Part shown: piece after piece, positions 19,183 to 32,700 of the stretch
Layout of the letters: each line of letters opens with the position of its first letter
How positions within the stretch are numbered: position 1 is the stretch's first letter
Assembly: GCA_012845835.1 (NCBI GenBank)
Contig: JABAKD010000011.1
Coordinates: 13,602,214 to 13,666,213 of the forward strand
Origin: Undaria pinnatifida
Taxonomy: Eukaryota > Sar > Phaeophyceae > Laminariales > Alariaceae
Direction of reading: 5' to 3'
Length of the DNA: 64,000 bases
Program-made: the position numbers and the translations under genes
Notes under the pieces: model-generated
The model's database searches: none
The model's input: the letters and a program-made list of their open reading frames with translations, nothing else
What the model was told of the DNA's origin: nothing

Positions 19183-20836
19183 TCACAAGCCGTTGCCACC
19201 AAACAAAAACATCTGCTGCTGGTGCTGGTGCTGGTGCTGAGGGTGCAGCATCGCGAAAGTGGTGTCGAGGAAGCTGTCGGCAGCCACGGTCTCCTCGTAG
19301 CTGCGATAAGCTTCCTCGTCCGATCCCGCCAACAGGTACTGCTCGGCCACCTCCGCGACCGAGTCGACCGCGTTTCCCCCCTCGATGTCCCCGCTGTCCG
19401 CGCGATTCTCCAGAAACTGCCCGTCCAAAGGCTGACCCGCACCCGGGGTGCTGGTTTCCAGCACCCCCCCCACCCCGTCGTCGTGGTCGCTGAGCGAGGG
19501 CTTGTTGCCCGCGGTTTGGGGGATAGTTATCGGCGGCGCCCGCCTTGCTTTCTCCGCCTGAGCATCGAACAAAAACGCGGTCGGCCGTGTCCGATATCCG
19601 CCGTGCGCAGGAGCCATCATGCTCGAAGAGGAAATATTTCGAGGGTTAATATTCGCTGCGGTTGTATTCAAGGGGCTCATAGCCCTCGGGATAACACTCG
19701 CGGGAGCCATCTTCAGGGGTGTCAAATTGGCGCGGGTCATGTTCGCGGAGTTCAAAACAACGGGGGGGGAACTCGTGGGCGTCATAATCGCGCCTAGCGC
19801 TTGCGAAAACTCGACGGCCTCCGCCAATTCTCGCTCCTCCTTCTCAGAATCGCTGGAGGAAAATGACGAGACAGGGTGGGCGGGCCACGCGTTGAGGGGT
19901 TCGCCCATCCCCGTGGTGGCGAAGGCTGGGGCTGAAGGAGGGAGGGGGACGGGGATGGTGGGTTTCCAGGCTTCTGGGCATTCTTCGACGCATTTCGGGG
20001 CGGCCTGGACAACGCCACAGTTTTGTTGAATCGCCACCGCGACGGGGGTTGCTTGTTTCGGCTTCTGGAAGCGCTGTTCGATCGCCCTTATTTGCGAAGA
20101 CACAATAAAGCAAAACACACGACGAAAGCATGTTTAGACAAACGAAACACAAGGCAGAATAATGAACGAAAAAAACGGGGATGCCAGGGGATGGAGGGCA
20201 AAACGTTCGAAACGATATATCGGAACTTCGATATTCGATGCCAGGTATATCGGAAGCTCGGTACAATATATCGAAATTTCGATACGACGTATCGAGAGTG
20301 CGATATGATACATCAGACGTGCGATAAAATACCCAAGCTTTCCGTATGATTTTGTAAAACGTTCGATATACCAAAATTTCGACATTTCGAAGCTTTCGAT
20401 ATGATACGATATCCAACACTATCAGCGCAGTAGACGTGTTTGCAACACTCACCCATGCCTATCGAAACTACTTCCATATTTAAAAATCCGATATATCGAA
20501 CGCGCTATACATATCAAAGGCTCGATATTTCAAAACCATTCGATAGTACTTCGATAGTATACGATATCCAACACTATGAAGAACTAAAAGGCAACACACC
20601 TGCAATAGACGTGTTTGCAGCACTCGCCGATGCCCTGCCACTCCTCCAGCGGCGGGAGCGGAGGGGTTCCCGCAGGGCGCATGGGGTTATACACAGCCCG
20701 AAGCTCTTCGAAAAGCGCGTGCTCGTCCATCGCAGCCAGAGCCGATATCAGCAGGTGTGATATATGCAACCTGTTACCCCGAGAGAGAAACCATGAGATT
20801 GGGAATGGAAGGTTAATACCACGATACATTGGGGGG

Positions 20837-20871
<35 letters not shown>

Positions 20872-23800
20872 CGGGAGCAGGAGAGAGAAACCAGGAAATA
20901 TCGGGGGGGGGGGGGGGGGGGGAGCTCAGGATATGGAAGCAAGAGTCTCGATAACCAGGGTACTGTGAGCGAAAAAGTCTCGAGCACACACACGACCACT
21001 ATCAGCAGGTACCACCTACCACCTACCATCTACCACCTACCACCTAGAATCCTCTACTTCGTATGTGTATTACTGGTGATATTTTTTGATAATCATCACT
21101 TTAGCTCTCCAGCTCAACTCGTAAGAGGTTCTACCCTCAGCGACCTTCTGGACACGTCGTGGCCACAGGTGCCTCCCCTCCCCCCCCCCCTCCCCGGTAC
21201 TCGCCTTCACGGGGACATACAACCCCCGCAAACACACGCGATCAAAATATCGCACACGACTTTAGCTAAGCCCAGCTATTCCACGAAATCCTTAATCTCA
21301 CAGCCGAAGTGCATTGACATCGCCTTGTGAAACCTCTCCTCACCCCATTGGAAACCTGATCAAACCCGGGAAACGTGCGAGGACTTCGACGCATCGGCTG
21401 ATCCTCTCCACGGCGCCGGGCAGGTCCCGCTGGGCCGCCTTCAAAACCACGGACGTGCTGTTCATAAAAAAACCGTGGTATATTGCAGGTATAATGCAGG
21501 TATAATGCATCATCGGGTTAAACAAGAGCAGTAGCGTGTGCATCATTTGGTGAAAAAAGGCGTGTATCCTTTAATGAAAAAGACGCGAACCTACATTTCA
21601 AAATTGTGTTGCCACTCTTGAGGGAGCTAAACAAAAAAGTTGCCATGTATCTGGTACCTGGTGTATATGATGTGGTTACAAAACATGAAACTAAAAATAG
21701 GTGGGCGGCCAGAAATATAACGATTTTCCAATTCGAGGGAAATGGTAACAAGCGACAAAAACAAGGCGGCGTCAACGCCTCCATCAAACATATATCCGTC
21801 ACCATGCGGGTAAAAAAACGGCGGAGGCGTTCGAAAGACAAGGAGGGCGGGCGGGGGGGTGACAGGGGTAGCTACAATACGACGAGTGAAACACAACGCG
21901 GCGTCGAATACTCTTGCGAGGAACGGCTCGCACAACAAACGGCCCGGCGCCTCCCAAGCGACCCAAAGAAAAACGAGGTGTGCACTCTGGTTGACAGTGT
22001 GCTATTAATAGGCCTGCCTGCGAGTTGGTAAGAATTCACCACTAGATAGAAAACCCAATCAACCGATTATGGTTCAAGCCTTCCGCATGCTTAGTCAAGC
22101 CTTTTAGCACTGCACTCCCGATGCGGCGACACCACACTTGCAATTAGACTAGGATTGTTCCTTGAGGGGGAAAGGGTTAAAACGCATTCCGAGCCATAAA
22201 CGAACCAGTCAGACACAAAAACGCAGAGATGGTCCTTTAACCCATTTCGAACCGCAAAATATTTTTATAGACCAGGTATCACATATATTACACACGAATT
22301 TCAAGTAGTTCGTCCCGGAAACTGGAACACCTAGCCAGCTAAAATCAGCGGTCGGCATCTAATGATTAGGCCGTCAACCCCAGTCCTATCTATCAGTCCT
22401 ATCTGTCAGTCCTATCTATCAGTCCTATCTATCACTCCTATATATCAGTCCTATTTATCATTAGTACACTACTGTAGCCATGTGACAGGTACCATGTGAT
22501 AGATACGAGAGTGCTTGTAGAGCTCAAACGTCCATAGTACACATAGAGGGATGACATATAACAAGTGGGCAATATACAAAGTAAATCGTGTTTTTTTTTG
22601 CGTGCGATCGGTGGAATAAATATAGTTACATGTACAAATAAAATAAAAACGTGTAAAAATATGTCGGCGCTGGCACGAGAGCGGCCGAAGTCTTCGATTT
22701 AAACCGGGTTTTGAGTTGTCTTCGAGATAACTCGAGCTGAGGTCCACATCTCGCCGCGCTGTTTCCTGCACGTGCATCAGCCTGCTTGACTCTCCCGACC
22801 CTGCCGGGGTGGGCATCGGTCGTGCTTGCCTCGTGTCGTGGTGGCCTAAGGAAATATAACTTTTTGGCAATTTTTCCGTTCCGAAATGTCCAATGCGGAG
22901 CCGTACGTGTAAAACCCCTAAATTTTCCACAACAACGAAAAGGGAGCTACAGCATAGTAGTATTAATAGTAGCGTGGCAATTAGACCGTCGTCGTTTGTA
23001 TTCACCAGTCGCGACTTCGCGGCTAGCTATCTTCGAACATTGCTTAATTTTTGTTTGTTTTTGCTCCCGTTCGCGTACTGTACGAGTCTCGCTTGTTTTT
23101 TTTTCTTTTCTTGCAATTTTCTGTTACTCTTTTTTCTTCATATTTGGGTCGCTTCCACCTTTTTTTGCTCTACCTATATGTATCTATATATCTATATGTA
23201 CCCGCCGAAAGTGACGTATATCTACTTTCCAGCTTCTGGACAAGCCGTGGCAACAGGTGTCGTCCCTTCTCTCCCCCGGTTTTTGCCTTCATTTTTATCG
23301 CGAATAGGGTTCATCAATCCCACTGCTCGTCGATTTTTCATCGGGTGTTTGCTAACTCACGCTCTCGCGTTTTCCGAAAGTCAATTTGTGCGGAAGAAAA
23401 AGTCCCCACGAATTTATACGAGCATGCACTCGGGGAGATTCGAACTCACGAAACTGACCTATACCAGGCTCGAGGATAACCTGATATGACACCGGGGCGA
23501 CCGGCTATGTTAATCCCTCATTATTTGTACTCACCAGTCGCGGGTTTGAGCCTTGCCATGTTATCGCTTTTCGCTTTTTTTTTCAACAAGTATGTGTTGT
23601 TTCCTCCTGTTTGTGTTCGAGAGTCTCGACGTTTTTTTGTCTTCCTTACAATTTTGATTCTTTATGCTACTCCTTTTTTGTTCATGTTTGTGTTGCGTCT
23701 CCCTGTTCTTTTTGTTCTATATGTACCGGGTACCGGCCAAAATTTAAGCCAACACATAATAACGTATGCATGTATTTTACACTGGGTGCTGCTTGCTGCT

Positions 23801-26800
23801 TATCGTACTGTGCTGGTGCTGCCGCTGCTACGGCATGCTGTTTGTAGTTGAATTTACACGCGCATAAGAGTTGTACGGCGTTGCTGCTGCTGATACTATA
23901 TGTACGCATAATGTACTTCTACGGCTTGTGTTTGTCGTTGGACTGCCGCTGCTGCTGCTTGCTGTTGCTGTAAATACATGAATAATAAATACATGCCTAA
24001 ATATATATGTAGACCCTGTCGTCGCAGCGATCGAGAGGCCCGATTTAGACCAGGTTTTGAGCCGCCTTCGAAATAACACGAGCTGAGGTCCACTTTTCGG
24101 CACGCTGTTTTATGGACGTGCCCCACCTTGCTCGCCCCTCCCGATCTGCCAGGGGTGTGGCCTTGGCCGTTCTAGCGTCGTGTCGTGACAGGTCCTCGGC
24201 AAAATCGTGATTTTGACAAAATTTCTGTTGCGTAATGCCAAGTGCGTATTCGTACGTACAAGAACACGAAATCTTGTCCCAGCAGTAGTTGTTCAACAGC
24301 AGTAGCTTGAAGGGTACGAGCCCCGAACGATTGTCAATCGTAAGCCGCGAGTCTCCGTGAATTCACTCTGTTTTCAAGTTGGTTCTTTGCCTTCTTCCCC
24401 TTTGGATTCGAACCTTGTTGCTAGTGTGTACATGCTCCGATCCTCTTTTACTACGAATACTATATTTAACACATTTTTAATATATTTAATATATTTAATA
24501 TATTTAATATTCCCCTTATATTTTTGTTTTTTGCCCACCGGCTCAAGGCAAATTGAAAGTATTATCGTACGCATACATACGAAATACGATTATGGTTATT
24601 GTAACAGTGTCAGATGTAAGTTCGACAAATTTATAGGGTCGACACAAATCTTTATGAATCTTTTTGCAAGAGCTGCGCAATTCGCCGGTCGCCCGTTTTT
24701 AGTAATGTTTTCATTGGCCAAAACCTAATCAGTGGCAGTAATGGGCATTCATCCTGCAATGAACCATGAACCATGATGACCACATTCACGTCTTAAGTGA
24801 CACGGAAAATAAAAATAGTTAATGTATTAGACTACATCGTTTTTCTCACGATTGAATCGAATAAAACAAAATACACAGAGTATCCTTTTTTATTATAATC
24901 TCATTAATCTAGGTATTAGGATCGTGAAGGTATGTACACCATTTGTGTTCATGTTACTAGAATGTAACTGCTGCTTGCAGTTGTCGAACTGCAGCAGCTG
25001 CCGCTCCTGCTGTTGTTGGAATTACACGTACATAAAAGTTGTCCGACGGCTGCTGCTGCTGCTGCTGCTGTTGTTCGTCATCGTGTGCTGGATTACGCAA
25101 TTTTGTTGCTGTGTTTTTTTTGCACCTGATTCAAGTGTTTATTTTTCTTTACACTCAAGCACGTTTTATGTGGATGTTTCCCATGGTAGTGCTGTCGCAT
25201 GTACAGCCTCGATTTGCCTGTAAGCCTATACTAATAATATAATATGTCATGCATCCTCGAAAATTACGGGTATGCGCGGAGCCAAGGCGGGCGACAGCCC
25301 GCCGTGGCCAAGCCCCCCTGGTATATAATACAACCTTCAGGTAGATGACTAGACGACGGCAGATCTGTCGTTGACGTTTTTCATCGTAATAGGCTACACG
25401 AGGCTGACAAAAAACGTCTTTCCCCTTTCTTCCTTTCCTTCGCAACAGTTAAGTTGCCAGCTATTGCTTCTCACCAGTTGATCATCAGACCGCCGATGCC
25501 GCCACGGACATCGGACCTATCCATCCGGCAGAGCACACATCCGCAAGATAGCAGCCGAGGGGTGGGGGACAGGGGGGGCAAGAGGTAAGACATAAGCCAA
25601 TACATGCGACACATCAGAGCCAACATATATCCATCTCCTACTGCAAATTTGGAGGAAGCAAACTGCCTATTCTAATGCCGCAGCTCCAGAGAGCTATTGT
25701 AGGGCCCGGCCCTTGTATCATTCCCAAAAAATGTCCAACTCGAATTTCTAGTACTTTGCCCAACAGACTGCGGGTGCGGGCAAATTCGTTCACTACCCCA
25801 AAAACGATCAAATCTGCCCCCGGGTAATATATCTCCAAAAAGTTGATGCCACTTGAACAATTGAAAACAATATCAAAAAAACAAAAGAGTGCAACTTCAA
25901 CAAACTTATCTCCAAACAAGAGTTGGTGCAGTTGGGACAAAAATAGGTGTTCAACGAACCCGAACAAAACCAAAAAAACACCAAAAACAATTTCCTGCCG
26001 CGCGTTCTTACCCGTCCACAGTTTCCTCAAGCCGCTCGTACTCAGGCATTGCCTGCTCCATCATGTTCTTCATGTTCTCGCTCCCCGTTGGCGGCTGCAT
26101 AGCTCGATGGCCCGACATAGCGACCACGGATCCCCCTTCTCCACCCCCTCCTAAGACGACGCTGCCATCGCTACCGCTGCTGCTTTTGGCTATGATGCTG
26201 CTGCTGTTGCTTGTGAAGCTGCTCGTGACGCTGCTGGCGTTGCTGTTGCTGCTCGTATTGCTGTAGCGGCGGCCGTACCCGGCGACGCCAAACGAAGAGT
26301 CATCGACGGAGGCCGGCGGTAGCGCCGCAGCGCCTTCTTCGGGGCAGTCCTCGATCTGAGCGGGCTGGTCAAACGCGTCGCAGAAAAACGCCTGCCCGAA
26401 GCGTTGGTAGGATTGCATCACAAACCGGCAGATGTTCCCCCCTGTAGCTGCTTGGTCCATCTGGGGAGGACAGGATATGCAGAAAAGTCGGTTGGTCGCG
26501 GTGGTTGGAGGGTAGCGGGATGTGGAGGAAAGGGGTGGCGAGGCTTGAAGGGGAAAAGAGAAGGAGGAGGCAAGGCATGGCAAGGCAAGGCAAGGCAAGG
26601 CAATACAACCCAGTCCCATCCCACCGCACATCATCCCATTCCATCCCATCAAGGCAATCCAATCCAACCCAATCCAATCCAATCCAATCCAATCCAATCC
26701 CATCCCATCCCATCCCATTCCATCCCATCCCATTCCATTCCATCCCATCCCATCCCATCCCATCCCATCCCATCCAAGACACAACATCGGGCTGGGTCGG

Positions 26801-29586
26801 GTCGTGCAGGTTGAGTTGGAAAGCTTTAGCGTGGATGCTTGAGGTACCTGTGGGTGTGGTTTCCGCTGGCTGAGGTACGATTCCACGTCCCCAGCGGAGG
26901 CAGACTCTCCGTAGAACAAACAAAGCCCATTGGCGTGTCGTACCAGCTCAACGAATTCCTGCTCATGGGAAGGGAAAGGTCGATCGGGAACTGGGCCGGT
27001 TACTATTTAGCAGCCAGCTCTCGTGTGCCAAGAACAAAATGCGAGTATAACGCGGGGTCGACACAGCCATAGACACTGATGGCGTCACAGTTATCGATAT
27101 AACTTGTCGATACAGCTATCGGCATAATTTATCGACACAGCTATCGTCATACATGGTGCCACAGCTATCGATATAACCATCGATACAGCTATCGATATAA
27201 CTTACCGATACAGCTAACGATGCAGCAGACTGGCGTTACAGCTAGCGATATAGCGATAGATACAGCTAGCGATGCAGCAAGCTGGCGAGACACGTTAGTC
27301 ATAGAGCCATCGACACCGCTACCGCTGGTAACAGCGATGCAGATAGCAATTTAGCTTGCGATATACTGTACAAGCAACAACGGAAACAGGCTTCTTATTT
27401 GAGAGAGGATGCGCTTTAATACACTGTTGTTGTTGTCCTCACATTACCTAGCATAATCAAGTCCGTGGTCATAGCACAGGCTCCAGTCACTCTGCAGTGG
27501 AAGAATATCCCAGGCAAAAAAAATGTAACAAAACAAAAATGGAACACGTATGCCATGGTAACTGCAGGGACGAGTGTTCCGAAGTGGGAGCGCTAAGAGC
27601 GAAGCAGCACCCTGAATAATCCAGCGATTTTAAGAAAAACTACATGCCGAGATGTTTGTAAGTATGTCTATGAGATGTCCTTCACTATCCTTCATTCACT
27701 ACACCATGTTCTTAACATATCCCGGTCGCTAAGCACGATGCACTCACCGCCTGAACAGCCGAGCCTTCCGCTCCCGACTCAGACAAGGCCACGTCCGCCT
27801 TCTTTTGGCACTTGTGGAAGTTCTCCTGCAGGCGAAAAAAAAAAAAAAAAAAAAAAACGAAAAAAAGGGGGTGAAAAAACGAAAAAGCCTTCCTAACCGA
27901 AAAAACACCACCATATTGTACGTCACACACATGGACGGTCAACAGAGTGCTACAAGTACAACGATATGTTTGCAATTTGCACCGTAGTGGTTTTCACCCA
28001 AAACACTGGGTATACCTAATGGCGATGCAATACCGTCGCAGTCAAGGACCAAGCGGGATGGAACGCAAGCACACAGCAGGCCGGAGCGAAACAAGCCAAG
28101 CCGGAATACCACCCACCGAATCTCCGCAGAAACCGTAGAGATACGCCATCAAAGCCCATGCCCTGTTGTTGCAGGGATTCAAAGAGGGGGGGGGGGGGGG
28201 GGGGCCCCGTAGAGCGGACGGTACAAACGCACAAAGGAAGGGGACGGGTCACACAAGCACACGACGAATGGTATCAAGCGGGCAACAATGAATGGTGTCA
28301 ACCAAATGGTTGAAGGTATGATACCAAAGACAAAACACGTAGCGCGCTCGGCGAGCACGACATGGGTACTCGGGCAAGGGACGGCTCCGCACATGCGGTG
28401 AGAAACTGGGCTATACGGTCGGGCGGTCGGTTTTACCTGGCAACGTCAGCAACCGCCGCTCCCAAGCACCCGGCCATAGCATTCTCCGCCAGCCGAATGT
28501 AACCCGCCACCTGACATGCACGGGCCGGGGGTATCGAAGGGAGGGGAAAAGGGGGGGGGGGGGGGGGGGGGGGGCGTACTCATTTGTTACTTGCCTTAGT
28601 CATTTGGGCTTTCATTGAGCATTGACCACGCATTCCTTTCGAGACGGAGCTTCTAACGTTTATTCCACCGCAAAACGTATCAAAAAAAAAAAAAAAACGG
28701 GTGCACTACGAAGCACTAAGGGGGCTAAGACGAGGAGAAAAAACTGCGCAACGGGCTCGACGCTAACCAACGGGAACACAAAACGAGACATTCCCGAGAA
28801 ACAAGCCTATCTTCGCTCGAATTCCCATTCCCTGCTATGCCATACCCTTCCCTGCCACGCCATGACATCTCATCCCACCGCGTACCCTCTTCTCCCACTC
28901 ATCCATCCTGCCTCACCCCCTCTCCCCTCCCGTCCCCTCTCCTCCCCTCCCCTCCTCTCCTCCTCTTCCATCAACCATGCATGCAATCCCACCCCACCCC
29001 ACCCCAACCATCTCCCCCATCCAGCAGCAGTAGCTCACCGAGTCGATGGGGCGACCCTGCGTCAACCCCCCCAGCGCGACGGCACACCAGAACATGCACG
29101 TGGCGGGATCGTTGTGTTGGGAAGATAGGGGGGGTGCCGCGGAGGCCGACACGAGAGCGTCCGCGCCCGATGCATGCCCGACGATGTAGTCCAACGCGGG
29201 TGGGCCGGACATCTGGGAGGAAATGAGGAGGTTTACCATTGCCGATCGGATGGTGCTGGCGGGGGGGAGGGAGAGAGGGGGGAACAAAGGGTGGGGAGAC
29301 GATGGTCGGTAACCTGTGTGGGGCGGTACTGCTGCATGCGGTGCGGTACAAGTGTGTGATGCGGCAGTGTCGTGCGGTACTACTGTGTGGTACGGTACTG
29401 TGTGGTACGGTACAAGTGTGTGATACGGTACTGCGGTAGGGCACTGCTGTGTGGTGCGGTATTGCACGGTTGTGTGGTACAGTATTGTACGATTATGTGC
29501 TGCGGTACTGTGCGGCACGATCCTGGTTGCACACAGTGCTGTGCGGTACGGTGCTGTGTGGTACGGTACTGTGTGGCAATACCACC

Positions 29587-29624
<38 letters not shown>

Positions 29625-29625
29625 G

Positions 29626-29660
<35 letters not shown>

Positions 29661-29681
29661 GACCACCACCACTACTACCAA

Positions 29682-29738
<57 letters not shown>

Positions 29739-32700
29739 ACCTCTAGACAGTCCTACAACTTCCCAGCATCACCTCTAGCGTTACCATCACTATCACCATC
29801 ACCATCACCATCACTACTCTAACACCACAAATAAACAAACACAATGTCCGCACTGTGGGGTCCCATACACTACAATACACTACAAACACTTCAACACACT
29901 ACGAGTACAGTACAACAGAAACTGTGCCATCTCATGCGGTACGTTACGGTACCGTGTGGTACAGTACTGTGCGGTCCAATACTGTTTGGTACGACGCTAT
30001 GTGACACGGTACAAAAAATCTGCGGTTCCATACGGTATGGTACATTACCTCTGGCAGGTGAGCGGTAAAAACCCCATGCAGCTGAAAAAATCGTTGAGAA
30101 GGGAATTCTCTAAAGTTCCCACGAGGCCCGTCGCCAGCGAGGCGCTCATGCGACATCTGCGTCGATAATCCATCCGGCCACAAGGCCAGCCAGTAAGCCA
30201 TCCAATCAAAAAGCAAGAGAGCGGGCAGCGACAAGAGAGAGGGCAGGCAAAGCGCGGGAAAGTGGCGGGCAGCAAGTGGAAGAACGTGTCAATTCTGGCG
30301 TGATAAAAGCTTTACCCCTGCCAGGTACAGGTACAAAAGTACATCGCCGTTTCAGGGCCAAACTACTTGGAATTATTGTTAGACTGTTTCCGTACAGTGC
30401 GGCATGGAAGAGCTTACAGCTGCTGTAGTAGTGCTGTGAGTCGGCAGGATTTCACTATTAACAGTTAATCGGTAGCAAGAAGGTACCGTTAGCCGGCTAA
30501 CTGACTTTAGTCGGCAAGTCGGCTGGTGATGCCGGCTGATGGCCAGCCGACTTGCCGAATTAAGACAGGCGAGCGAAGCGAGCCAAGTAGCTCCCCTCGG
30601 AGGGGGGGTGGGGGGTGGGGGAAAGAAAAAAATGCGTCGCACATTAAACAATCCCTCCTACATATATAGAAACCAGATAAGTCGGATATCGGCATTTTCG
30701 GGAAACGACTAATGAATAGTCTAACTAGTAACTAGTTGGTGACTTACGCCGTGACGACTCGGCTCTACCCTTTAGAGCCCCAAAACCACTCCCTATATAC
30801 TTCGTATAAACTAGTTCCAAGTAATTTCCCTCCAAAAATGGTTTTCCATTTGTAAAGGCGTTAACCTCACCCCAGTCCTAAACCCAATCGGGACCCAGGT
30901 AGCGCAACGCTAGCAGGAAGGTGACAACCCGGGGATAGTCTCATGCAACGGTTCGAGGCCTCATCCCAACGCAATAAGGTAGAGCTCCTTTTTTATTGCC
31001 GATTGCCCGCTACAGTAGTACACTGACTGTGCAACCGCTTGGCACATACGGGAACAACGAGCAGTGGCAGTATGCGGAGTAGTGCCGGTTTCCGGTATAG
31101 TTCAGGTATTTCCCTCTATAGTGCACACACCGGCACTATACGAGAGGGTATACTATTATACTGTACTTACAAAAACGGCACAATACATGAGGAGATTGGG
31201 TACTGCAACGTCAAACGTAGTGAATACGATAGACATGACGGCTTCTTGCAGCTTCAGTAAATAGTACAGATTGTTCCGTTCTACTTGTAACTGGTAGCGT
31301 GACCACAATTAGTCGATAGGATAGACAGCAGTGTACCCGGCGTATACCGCAGCACCATGCAAAGGACTTCGAATACGTACGTTGCGCAATTAACACGATC
31401 AAATACGAACACAACCAATACGAATACCAACAGTTTTTCGAACATCGTACATACTACAAAACAGCAGGCGTGGCATCTGCCAGGATACGAGCGGTAGTCT
31501 ACGACATCGTCCAAAGAACAGAATCAAGGATACAAGCACATTCACGTGTATAGTAACATCATAGTTTAGACAAAAAAGCAAAATATTAATATTAATAGCA
31601 CAAATATATCTTATAAAAAATGAAAACACACTCCAGCTGTGAGATCGAAGATTTCGTCGAAACTCATCTTTGCAAGCTGTGTGTGATACTCCGATCGCGC
31701 GCATTACGAGTTGTGTGTCCTCATTAAGGATATAGGTCGGCGACTCCCCTTATCTTATCATAGCTCAAGAGCTCAAATTACTTCAATATATAATTTGGTG
31801 AAAAATAAAATACGTCAGAGCCGCTAGTTCGATGGTCTTAAGGGGCGATCTCTCATCTTTGCAAGCTGCGTGGTACTGTTAATACCAGGTAAGGTCTACA
31901 CTTATCACAGCAGTACTACTACTCTGCTGCTGTATCGCATTCCACGATACGATACACATGCCGAAAAACGCCTTATAAGATAACACAACGCCTGGGACGA
32001 ACTGAATTGCTCATCAACACGGGGGGAGAGGCACACACACAACAAAAACGAAAACGGTGATTTTTGGCGAGAAAATATCTCGTCAAGAGACGGGTTCTGT
32101 CTGATTCCATAGACGCCTCGCTGATATAGACGTTTTCACGATCCCCGTTGTGGACAAAAGAACCTCCTCGCCAATCCTCCGAGGGATGTTATCTTGCGCG
32201 TTATGCGGTACCATCAAAACACGCCCAAGCACACCATACTATGGGTATACCAGGTATAGACTAAGCAATAAACTCGTTCGGTCTATCATCCAACAGTAGT
32301 CGGCGTTTCTTGCTCGATTACCCGCGCGATGGCTGATTGTCTTTTCTTGAGTTTTCAAGACCTTTTTTTTTAACGTTCTACTTCGTTATAGCCCATAGAA
32401 ACGCCTTTGTTCCCCCTTTTCAACTCAAGACACCCCCGGTACTCCTCCAGGTTGTTTTGCCCAATTTCAACCTTGCTCGTCGCCCCAGGCTAACCCGACG
32501 CCAGGCCTAATCTAACACTAAACCCTATCGCTCCCCTCTCCGAACGACTCCAACACCAAAACCTTTACCCTATAGCCCTAAACCCGACCGGTTATTAACC
32601 CCTTTAGACCCCCGAAATCCCTCCCTATACTAACTTCAAGTAAAATTGTCCCCAAAAAGGGGTTCCACTTGTCAAGGGGTTACCGGTAAAAACAAAACCC

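Noticed and set aside
19222-20029. Two plus-strand open frames of 136 and 191 codons
   Set aside because: Antisense shadows of the 904-nt last exon of the regulator, which is GC-rich and so open on both strands.
26404-26814. Plus-strand frames rich in Pro/Ser/His across the CATCC run
   Set aside because: Microsatellite artefact inside an intron of the minus-strand gene.
29581-29750. Poly-Thr, poly-Tyr, poly-Val and poly-Leu open frames
   Set aside because: Products of the ACT/ACC triplet run, which is inside an intron.
30049-30156. Alternative reading of exon 3 of the regulator (MSHERLAGDGPRG frame) with exon 4 starting at ATG 29212
   Set aside because: It joins exon 4 at 29212 in phase, but leaves exon 2 out of phase. 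Using the acceptor at 29255 instead gives STIRSAMVNLLISSQMSGPP, fixes all phases and puts ENSLLNDFFSCMGFLPLT in frame.
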